Positions 1 through 5,833 of a stretch of 19,123 bases of DNA are shown here, piece after piece (position 1 is the stretch's first letter; every line of letters begins with the position of its first letter). The DNA comes from an uncultured Desulfobulbaceae bacterium (GTDB lineage Bacteria; Desulfobacterota; Desulfobulbia; Desulfobulbales; Desulfobulbaceae). The stretch spans positions 1 to 19,123 of the forward strand of contig CALZIH010000038.1 in the NCBI GenBank assembly GCA_945787305.1, in the 5' to 3' direction. Below the pieces are notes generated by a model that was not told the origin of the DNA, did no database searches, and worked only from the letters and a program-made list of their open reading frames with translations. The translations under genes were made by a program, and so were the position numbers.

Positions 1-102
1 CAATATGTAATAACTGGAAGAAGTTTTTTTTGATTGATTACTGTCCCGACGGAGGGTGCCAGAGACGTGACATGGTGTAACTGTTTGACAAAGGAGGAGA
101 GT

Positions 103-459
103 ATGCAGAAGCATTTTTTTTATACCGTTGGATTGATCGCGCTTTGTATTGTCCTGTTGAGTTTGTTTCCTTTCACCAGCTTTGCAGAGAGCAAATTCGG
201 AGGCCTTACCTTTACCGGAGAACGAAAGGGCGTTTGCATTGAAATCGATGGGAAATGTGCAGAGGAAAGTATCTCCTTTGAACTTGATACCTGTGATGCA
301 AATCAAGTAGTCAAAGAACGTTACAAAGATAAAATGCCTTTTACCTTGCTGGTTCCCGCCGGTACGCATAAAATGATCATCAAAAAGAACGGCAAGAACG
401 TTTTGACCGATGATATTCATATCAAAGCGGAAGAGGTACTGGATTATACGCTACCTTAA
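103..459 (+). CDS. Small exported protein with PEGA-like C-terminal half
   Basis: A 118-residue protein of unknown specific function. The start at 103 is chosen because a strong ribosome binding site (AAGGAGG, 91-97) precedes it and the protein then begins with a clear signal peptide: a short charged start, a hydrophobic core (about residues 6-25) and a likely cleavage site after SFA. The frame is open further upstream, but that extension has no signal-peptide logic. The mature part has three cysteines in its first half (GVC, GKC, DTC). The C-terminal half (MPFTLLVPAGTHKM onward) resembles PEGA-type beta modules, where a Pro-Phe-x-Leu strand is followed by Pro-x-Gly-x-His. It is probably periplasmic or surface-exposed. 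The gene stands alone upstream of lepB. The PEGA assignment rests on motif resemblance only. Confidence 0.7.
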   Translation: MQKHFFYTVGLIALCIVLLSLFPFTSFAESKFGGLTFTGERKGVCIEIDGKCAEESISFELDTCDANQVVKERYKDKMPFTLLVPAGTHKMIIKKNGKNVLTDDIHIKAEEVLDYTLP

Positions 460-681
460 GGCTACCTTTCAGTCGAGAAAACAGGGCTGGTTTGTTACCA
501 GTTGCACCGGCTCACTACTTTTCATTCGTGTCATCTCTACGCTTGGAAGCCGTGGGTAACATACCGGGATAGAGATATCCTTGGAATGGATCTGTAACGA
601 TCCATTCCACCCAGAGGGGAGTGGTGAAATTCCATTCCCCATTATAATATCATATTTGATGCATTACAGTTTGGGGGTGCG
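460..681. other. Intergenic region with tandem hairpins upstream of lepB
   Basis: No gene is seen here. Two inverted repeats lie close together. The first is a perfect 10-bp stem, GGAATGGATC (583-592) and GATCCATTCC (599-608), with loop TGTAAC. The second is a 9-bp stem with one G-T pair, GGGGAGTGG (616-624) and CCATTCCCC (632-640). Neither is followed by a clean T-run, so a classical intrinsic terminator is not clear. A TATAAT box lies at 643-648, 34 bases before the lepB start, but no good -35 is seen. A weak 5-bp hairpin is at 487-501. The region could terminate the upstream gene, regulate lepB, or bind a protein. Confidence 0.5.
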
Positions 682-1206
682 ATGCAACCGGCAAAACTGC
701 TGCTGAAGAGAAGCAGACTGCGCATATTGGTTGTGGCCCTGAGCGCGTATCTTCTTTTTGGTCACCTGCTGATTCCCCTTCGCATCCAGGGCCAGAGTAT
801 GGAGCCGACTTATATGGACGGAGGATTCAATTTCTGCTGGCGTCTTCATTACCTCTTCTCTCAACCACAACGCGGCGATGTTATCGCCATTCGCTTTGCC
901 GGGCGACGGATAATGTTATTAAAACGCATTGTTGCGCTAGCGGGCGAAACCGTTGAATTTCGCAATGGGGTGCTGTTTGTTAACCATAAAAAGGTCAATG
1001 AACCCTATGTCCGTTACCCCTCAGCCTGGAACCTGCAACCTCGTCAGGTTGTCCCTGGAAAGGTGTATGTAATCGGCGACAACAGATCCGTCCCCATCGA
1101 CCGGCACCATTTCGGTCAGGTCGCTGAGAAGCGGATCGTCGGTGGAGTAGTATGGTGCTTCGGTCAGGTCGCTGAGAAGCGGATCGTCGGTGGAGTAGTA
1201 TGGTGA
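682..1206 (+). CDS. lepB: Signal peptidase I, compact form with duplicated C-terminus
   Basis: Serine endopeptidase of family S26 that removes signal peptides at the outer face of the inner membrane. One N-terminal membrane segment (about residues 13-32) leads into the catalytic domain. The Ser/Lys dyad is visible: Ser39 in GQSMEPT and Lys81 in LLKRIVA. The later conserved box is GDNRSVPIDRHHFG (132-145). The start at 682 is preceded by GGGGGT. At 174 residues it is short, comparable to the compact family members. The last 16 residues (CFGQVAEKRIVGGVVW) repeat the preceding segment because of a DNA duplication; the ancestral protein probably ended at Trp158. The extra copy lies beyond the catalytic motifs, so activity may survive. 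The stop overlaps the start of the next gene. Confidence 0.9.
   Translation: MQPAKLLLKRSRLRILVVALSAYLLFGHLLIPLRIQGQSMEPTYMDGGFNFCWRLHYLFSQPQRGDVIAIRFAGRRIMLLKRIVALAGETVEFRNGVLFVNHKKVNEPYVRYPSAWNLQPRQVVPGKVYVIGDNRSVPIDRHHFGQVAEKRIVGGVVWCFGQVAEKRIVGGVVW
1111..1205 (+). repeat. Perfect tandem duplication, 48-bp period, at lepB 3' end
   Basis: Positions 1111-1157 and 1159-1205 are identical over 47 bases. The period of 48 keeps the lepB frame and adds exactly 16 codons. Each copy ends in TATGGTG, so the ATG of the downstream gene and the GGTGGAG sequence before it are also present twice. The ATG in the first copy (1152) meets an in-frame TGA at 1173-1175, so only the second copy (1200) opens the downstream gene. 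Perfect identity suggests a recent event, or an assembly artefact. Confidence 0.95.
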
Positions 1207-1697
1207 ACAGCAAGGGGCTCATTGGTGTATGTATAGCTGCCCTTCTGGTGGTTGTGCTTGTTTTTGTACTCCTCCCCAATAAGGAAAAACAGGTGCGAAA
1301 ACGTTTACGGCAACTGGTCGAATACGTTTCCAGGGAAGCGGACGAGCCGCCTCTGGCCTCCCTGCAAAAAGGGAGACGGATCGGCTTGTTTTTTGCCGAC
1401 CCGTGTCGAGTCATCCTCCAGGGAAAAATGGACGAAAAAGAACTGCGCCGAAAGGAAATCACCGACAGGGTAGTCCTGATACGAAACACCTACAGCCAAC
1501 TGCAAGTGAAATTTCATGATGTTAGCATCGTTTTTCCTGCAGAAACCACTGCTGATATCCACATGACAATGCGACTGACCGGAGTTACAGCCGGAAGTGA
1601 TATGGCTGATGTTCAGGAGGTCGAAGCCAGAATGAAAAAACTGGACGGGGAGTGGCTGTTTACCGATGTGACCCTGGTAGAGGTGCTGGCACGGTGA
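1200..1697 (+). CDS. Membrane-anchored protein, possible NTF2-like domain
   Basis: A 165-residue protein that I do not recognise by name. It starts with a short polar segment and one hydrophobic helix (about residues 7-25), followed by a basic stretch (NKEKQVRKRLRQL) and a soluble domain. That domain has an early helix (RLRQLVEYVSREAD) and a strand-rich end (VSIVFPAETTADIHM, then MKKLDGEWLFTDVTLVEVLAR). This looks like the helix-plus-beta-sheet pattern of NTF2/SnoaL-like domains, with a last strand of the form G-E-W-x-x-x-x-V. The ATG at 1200 overlaps the lepB stop by 7 bases, which suggests translational coupling. An ATG-GTG pair makes 1203 an alternative start. The fold is inference. Confidence 0.7.
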   Translation: MVNSKGLIGVCIAALLVVVLVFVLLPNKEKQVRKRLRQLVEYVSREADEPPLASLQKGRRIGLFFADPCRVILQGKMDEKELRRKEITDRVVLIRNTYSQLQVKFHDVSIVFPAETTADIHMTMRLTGVTAGSDMADVQEVEARMKKLDGEWLFTDVTLVEVLAR

Positions 1698-1877
1698 ATA
1701 ATAATACCGGCAAGTGGCTTGTATTCCCTCTGACCGATTACAATGCAATCTGGGAAGAAAAGGTGTTATCCTTTATCAGAGTAAACCTATGCGGTTTCCA
1801 AGAAATTTCAACACACGTTCATGCAGGATTCATGATGAGAATATACCTTTCCGTCCCTCCCTTTTTTCTGGAATAAT

Positions 1878-3578
1878 ATGAAGTCATTTCCAGTAATTAT
1901 ATATTTTCTTCAGAACCAGACGACCAAGAGGAATTTTATTTTTCTCTCAAAGTTTTTTGTCTTTCTGGTTGGGATTATAAGCGTTTATTCGGTTCTTTTT
2001 CATATCCTCATGCAGTATGAGGGTAGGGATTACAGCTGGATTACAGGCTTCTACTGGGCACTAACCGTCATGTCCACCCTTGGGTTCGGTGACATAACCT
2101 TCCATACCGATCTCGGCCTGTTCTTCACCCTGGTTGTTCTTCTATCAGGGGTAGTATTTCTCTTGATTCTCCTGCCATTTACCATTGTCCAGTTCTTTTA
2201 CGCGCCCTGGATTGAAGCCCGACAAAAGGCAAGGACGCCCCAGGAGTTACCCGAAGATGTTGCAAATCACATTATCATTACCAATCTTGATCCGGTAACC
2301 GCCAATTTGATCAAGAAACTGAAAAAATATCGCTATCAGTACGCCCTTGTCGTACCCGACCTGAACAAGGCCCAGGAATTACATGACCAGGGCTATAATG
2401 TGGTGGTGGGCGATCTTGACGACCCGGTAACCTATGTACGACTTCGTCTGCATAAAGCCACCCTGGTGATTGCCACCAATGACGACCTGACAAATACCTC
2501 TATTGCCTTCACTATCAGGGAACTCACCGATAAGATACATATAATCACAAATGCCGATAACGAGCACTCAATCGATATTCTTGAGTTTCCCGGCAATACC
2601 CATGTGTTTGAGTTCATGAAAATGCTTGGCCAGGGCCTGGCCCGAAGAACTCCTGGGTTATTTACAGGTGCAAGTATTGTCGGTAATTTCGGTCCGCTGC
2701 TTATCGCCGAGGTACCTGCAGCCGGCACTCCGTTTGTAGAAAAGACGCTCATGAAAACCGAGATTCGTGAAACAACCGGCTTGACGGTTGTCGGTCTTTG
2801 GGAGCGAGGTAAATTTACAGCTCCTCTGCCGCAGACGGTTATCTCCTCATCCATGGTTCTTGTGCTGGCCGGATCGGAAGAACAGTTAAAACGATACGAT
2901 ACACTGTTCACGGTCGCCTGTACTCCCTATTCAGAAGATGCGCCGGTATTGATCCTCGGCGGCGGACGTGTCGGCCATACTGCTGCTGATACCCTTGAGG
3001 AGTCCAATATCGCCTACACCATTATTGAAAAGAGCGCCACGATCGTAGGAAAATCCAAGGGGAACCATATTCAAGGGGATGCTGCCGACATCAATACCCT
3101 GCGCAAAGCAGGTATAGAAGATGCCCGTGCGGTATTGGTTACCACTCATCATGATGCGATGAACATCTATCTTACCTTTTATTGCCGCCAGCTCCGCCCG
3201 GATATTGTGATTATCAGCAGGGCCATTGAAGAAAGAACAGTCTCCAAGTTATACAGAGCTGGTGCTGACCTGGTCATGTCTTCGGCCTCGCTCGGTGCAA
3301 ACAGCATCCTCAACATTCTCCGGCCCAACGAACTCTCGATGTTCACCGAGGGGTTGAATATTTTCAGTAGAACGGTTCCGGTAAAACTGATCGGTAAATC
3401 GCTGATTGAGAGTAAGGTCAGGGAGCAAAGCGGCTGCACAGTCATTGCCATAAGTACCAAAGGACAGCAGAATGTAAGCCCCGATCCCGCCACCCGCCTG
3501 CAGCAGCATGATGAGATCATCCTGATCGGGACCACTGAGGCGGAAGCTAAATTCTTAGAAATCTATCACAAGTCGTGA
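1878..3578 (+). CDS. Two-TM potassium channel with tandem RCK (TrkA-N/TrkA-C) units
   Basis: Ion channel subunit of 566 residues. The N-terminus carries a first membrane helix (about 22-45), a pore loop with selectivity filter STLGFGD (66-72), and a second helix (about 80-105). The cytoplasmic part has two RCK units in one chain. The first begins near residue 129 (HIIITNLDPVTANL) and lacks the Gly-x-Gly-x-x-Gly nucleotide loop. The second begins near 356 (VLILGGGRVGHTAAD) and keeps it at Gly361, Gly363 and Gly366. A TrkA-C-like segment follows each, around 265-345 and 480-560. Four such subunits would form a pore with a complete gating ring, as in channels with covalently linked RCK pairs. 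The filter reads GFG rather than the usual GYG, still compatible with K+ selectivity. No strong ribosome binding site precedes the ATG. Stand-alone gene. Confidence 0.88.
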   Translation: MKSFPVIIYFLQNQTTKRNFIFLSKFFVFLVGIISVYSVLFHILMQYEGRDYSWITGFYWALTVMSTLGFGDITFHTDLGLFFTLVVLLSGVVFLLILLPFTIVQFFYAPWIEARQKARTPQELPEDVANHIIITNLDPVTANLIKKLKKYRYQYALVVPDLNKAQELHDQGYNVVVGDLDDPVTYVRLRLHKATLVIATNDDLTNTSIAFTIRELTDKIHIITNADNEHSIDILEFPGNTHVFEFMKMLGQGLARRTPGLFTGASIVGNFGPLLIAEVPAAGTPFVEKTLMKTEIRETTGLTVVGLWERGKFTAPLPQTVISSSMVLVLAGSEEQLKRYDTLFTVACTPYSEDAPVLILGGGRVGHTAADTLEESNIAYTIIEKSATIVGKSKGNHIQGDAADINTLRKAGIEDARAVLVTTHHDAMNIYLTFYCRQLRPDIVIISRAIEERTVSKLYRAGADLVMSSASLGANSILNILRPNELSMFTEGLNIFSRTVPVKLIGKSLIESKVREQSGCTVIAISTKGQQNVSPDPATRLQQHDEIILIGTTEAEAKFLEIYHKS

Positions 3579-3778
3579 AACCTTAACGATAATAAGGTGA
3601 TGTCATCAATTGTGAAGTGCAATGGGCGTCTCCGTTTTCGACTTACGGGTGTTGTAAAAAGTCCCTGATTTTTTGCTCGTTGTTCAGTTTTTTCAGCACC
3701 CGGCTGACCATCATGCAGCGTGGTCAGATACTTGACTTGTAAAAGGTTAAAGCGATGTTCTTTTTTGCCATTGTCCAT
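3566..3778 (-). CDS. Possible small basic hypothetical protein
   Basis: A 70-residue minus-strand frame, convergent with the channel gene and overlapping its last 13 bases. On its own strand ACGGAG lies 3 bases before the ATG, closer than usual. The first half (MDNGKKEHRFNLLQVKYLTT) looks protein-like and has varied codons. The second half runs through GGACTTTTTAC, a sequence shared with the repeat ends at 4039-4125, so the tail may be repeat-derived. No family is recognised. It may be a real small gene or chance coding in repeat DNA. Confidence 0.25.
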   Translation of the reverse strand: MDNGKKEHRFNLLQVKYLTTLHDGQPGAEKTEQRAKNQGLFTTPVSRKRRRPLHFTIDDITLLSLRFHDL

Positions 3779-3916
3779 ATTCTCCGTATATCAGCTAAAT
3801 TGCACCTCTTTATAACATGTTGATATTCTGATAAAAAGTATTTTGTTGAAAGCCGTGGAAAATCGTTGACTTGACAGGGGAAAGCCGCTACACCAAAAGC
3901 ATGTACTTTGCTTTAT

Positions 3917-4130
3917 TCATGGTTATCGGTGTCGCAAATAGCCTCGCCACCGACGGCGGAAAGGTTATATATCCTTGTATTTCCGTGCAGTGCAAATGAA
4001 GTTTTGGGCTGGTTACGAGTTTGTCATGTTTGTCGGTGTCGTAAAAAGCCTCGCCACCGACGGCGGAAAGGTTATAATTCCTTGTAATCCCGTACAGCGC
4101 AATTTGCGTTCTGGACTTTTTACGAGTCCA
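3917..4130 (+). repeat. Tandem repeat, two diverged 107-bp units
   Basis: Unit 1 (3917-4023) and unit 2 (4024-4130) align at a constant offset of 107. Both begin TCATG and share a core of CCTCGCCACCGACGGCGG plus AAAGGTTATA, then diverge and realign at TTACGAGT. A third TCATGTTT begins at 4131, exactly one period later, but the match then fails. In unit 2, GTCGGTG (4032-4038) and CACCGAC (4055-4061) form a perfect 7-bp inverted repeat. In unit 1 the first base of that arm has changed. The spacing looks like an old duplication of a small intergenic element. Confidence 0.85.
4039..4125. mobile_element. MITE-like or REP-like element with terminal inverted repeats
   Basis: The left end TCGTAAAAAGCC (4039-4050) is the inverse of the right end GGACTTTTTACGA (4113-4125), with 10 outer bases matching perfectly. 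The element is 87 bp and encodes nothing visible. The equivalent left end in unit 1 is degraded (TCGCAAATAGCC, 3932-3943), and another left-like end (TTGTAAAAAGTCC) lies at 3652-3664. Short non-coding DNA with terminal inverted repeats in several related copies fits a miniature transposable or palindromic repeat family. No transposase is nearby and no target-site duplication was recognised. Confidence 0.5.
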
Positions 4131-4174
4131 TCATGTTTCAGTACCCTGGATGAACAATCCACTCTGGAAGGGAG

Positions 4175-5143
4175 ATGACTGCACAACAACGGATTACGGT
4201 TGTTACGGACCCACAATATCAGCTCCATGACACCGGCGGTGGCGATCATCCGGAAATACCGGAACGGCTGCAGCTTATTACTGCAGGGTTATCTTCCGGT
4301 CATTTGGCCGATATCGTAGACTTTATTTCCCCGCGACCGGCCCGGCGCTCCGAAATCATGACATTTCATCCCGAGTCCTGGTTGTTTCGTTTTGAAGAGG
4401 CGGTGCTTTCCGGACGCACCTATATAGATCATCCCGACAACCAGATCGGCTATGACTCGTACGATATCGCCACACTCTCTGCCGGGGCCGGATTAACAGC
4501 CATCGATTGCATCGAGAAGGACACCGGTAACATCCTCTTCTGCGCCTCACGGCCTCCCGGTCACCATGCTGAGCCGACCCAGCCCTATGGATTCTGTTTT
4601 TTTAATAACTGCGTAATCGCCGCCCGTTATTGGCAGCAGGCCCACAAGCGGCAGCGGATTTGTGTGCTTGATTTTGATGCCCACCACGGCAACGGTATCC
4701 AGACCGCTTTTGAGGAAGATGCTGATGCATTATATATCTCAATCCATGAGCACCCCAGTTTCAGCTTTCCTGGTACCGGCTGGGCGAATGAAAACGGCAG
4801 CGGCCCAGGCAAGGGCACCATTTTGAATGTACCGCTTGCCCCAGGAAGTGGTGACAGGCAGATTTTAGAAGTCATTGACGGGCCTGTCCAGTTTCTACTT
4901 ACCCAGTTTGTTCCCGACGCCCTGATAATAGCAGCCGGTTTTGACGGTCATAAGGATGATGACATGTCCGGCTTGAATTACTCCACGGTTTTGTACGAGC
5001 AACTTGGTAGACGACTTGCAGACTGGAGTGGCTATTTTTGTGACGGACGATTGATCAGTATTCTGGAGGGCGGCTATCATCTCCCGGTATTGGCCGAGTG
5101 CGTAGAAGCCTACCTGTCTGGGTTATCATGTACAGAACCCTGA
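4175..5143 (+). CDS. Histone deacetylase family protein (AcuC / acetylpolyamine amidohydrolase-like)
   Basis: Zinc-dependent amidohydrolase of the arginase/deacetylase fold, 322 residues, which removes acetyl groups from lysines or acetylated polyamines in the cytoplasm. The start at 4175 has a good site (GGAAGGGAG). Family landmarks are in order: DHPEIPERL (24-32), RPPGHHAEP with the paired active-site histidines (130-131), DFDAHHGNG with zinc ligands Asp168 and His170, the third ligand Asp257 in AAGFDGHKDD, and a late EGGYH carrying the catalytic-type tyrosine. All key residues are present, so it should be active. It is the first gene of a tight operon with an AcuB-like protein (21 bases downstream) and two acetyl-CoA enzymes. 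This favours a protein-lysine deacetylase acting on those enzymes, as AcuC does in Bacillus. Substrate is inference. Confidence 0.88.
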   Translation: MTAQQRITVVTDPQYQLHDTGGGDHPEIPERLQLITAGLSSGHLADIVDFISPRPARRSEIMTFHPESWLFRFEEAVLSGRTYIDHPDNQIGYDSYDIATLSAGAGLTAIDCIEKDTGNILFCASRPPGHHAEPTQPYGFCFFNNCVIAARYWQQAHKRQRICVLDFDAHHGNGIQTAFEEDADALYISIHEHPSFSFPGTGWANENGSGPGKGTILNVPLAPGSGDRQILEVIDGPVQFLLTQFVPDALIIAAGFDGHKDDDMSGLNYSTVLYEQLGRRLADWSGYFCDGRLISILEGGYHLPVLAECVEAYLSGLSCTEP

Positions 5144-5164
5144 ACCCGAACCCCGGATTGAACA

Positions 5165-5821
5165 ATGTTTATTCAATATTCCATGACTCCGGAACCGATC
5201 ACCATCCCACCTGACATGTTGGTGACCGAGGCTGTCAAATTGCTTACCGAACACAGGTTTCGCCATTTGCCGGTAGTTGACGATGAGAACAGGCTGTTAG
5301 GGATGGTCACCGACCGCGATCTCCGCTCAGCCTGCCCTTCTTCCATGCTGGGTAACGAGGATCGTGCCCATGTTATGGATCTGGTCGGTTCCACGCAGGT
5401 GCAGTCCATTATGTCAAAGGATTTTGTAGCACTGCAACCGGTTTCTACTCTGGATGATGCCCTGATGCTTTTTAAAACCCGCAGTGTCGGCGCTTTACCT
5501 GTGATCGACAGCCAGGGGCGGGTTGCGGGTATTTTTTCGCTCAATGACCTGATGGCGGCCTATCGTCATTTGTTTGGCCTGGGTGAAAAAGGTTCAGTGC
5601 TGATGGCCATCGAAGATAATGATGACCCACTTGCCCTGAGTCGACTTGTTCGTGTGTTGGAGGAAAAAAAGGTGTTGTTTACCCGGTTGATCCGAACAGA
5701 AGGCAAGGGCAAAAAACCCGCCATGCTCTATCTGCGGATCAATACAATGAATATCCGTTCTGTACACCGGATTGTTGAAGAGGTTGGGTTTACTGTTCAT
5801 GTTCCAAAAGTGAACGAATAG
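5165..5821 (+). CDS. CBS-pair protein with C-terminal ACT-like domain (AcuB-like)
   Basis: Cytoplasmic sensor-type protein of 218 residues. Two CBS motifs form one Bateman module: the first at about 5-60 (PPDMLVTEAVKLL, then HLPVVDDENRLLGMVTDRDL) and the second at about 80-135 (FVALQPVSTLDDAL, then ALPVIDSQGRVAGIFSLNDL). Such modules bind adenine nucleotides. The remaining 80 residues (from about GSVLMAIEDNDD) look like an ACT-like regulatory fold. This order matches Bacillus AcuB, whose exact role is not well defined. Its place between an AcuC-like deacetylase and an ADP-forming acetyl-CoA synthetase (12 bases downstream) suggests it senses adenylate or energy charge for that pathway. An alternative is a general CBS protein with no acetylation role. 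Confidence 0.82.
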   Translation: MFIQYSMTPEPITIPPDMLVTEAVKLLTEHRFRHLPVVDDENRLLGMVTDRDLRSACPSSMLGNEDRAHVMDLVGSTQVQSIMSKDFVALQPVSTLDDALMLFKTRSVGALPVIDSQGRVAGIFSLNDLMAAYRHLFGLGEKGSVLMAIEDNDDPLALSRLVRVLEEKKVLFTRLIRTEGKGKKPAMLYLRINTMNIRSVHRIVEEVGFTVHVPKVNE

Positions 5822-5833
5822 AAGAGGCACAAT

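Larger units (their letters stand above)
3579..4174. other. Gene-free repeat-bearing intergenic region
   Basis: Apart from the doubtful minus-strand frame at 3566-3778, I see no coding region. The right half holds a 107-bp tandem repeat and a small terminal-inverted-repeat element (separate entries). A related end sequence, GGTGTTGTAAAAAGTCC, lies at 3648-3664. The last bases before 4175 hold GGAAGGGAG, the ribosome binding site of the deacetylase gene. I find no convincing sigma-70 promoter, although the operon at 4175-9859 must start somewhere here. Confidence 0.6.

Noticed and set aside
34..102. Upstream extension of the first gene to a TTG at 34
   Set aside because: It would bury the signal peptide inside the protein, while ATG 103 has an excellent ribosome binding site.
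1652..1876. Plus-strand 74-codon frame between the membrane protein and the K+ channel
   Set aside because: It overlaps the upstream gene in another frame, and its unique part has no ribosome binding site or protein-like features.
3917..4130. Possible CRISPR array
   Set aside because: Only two diverged units with 107-bp period and no spacer structure; no cas genes.
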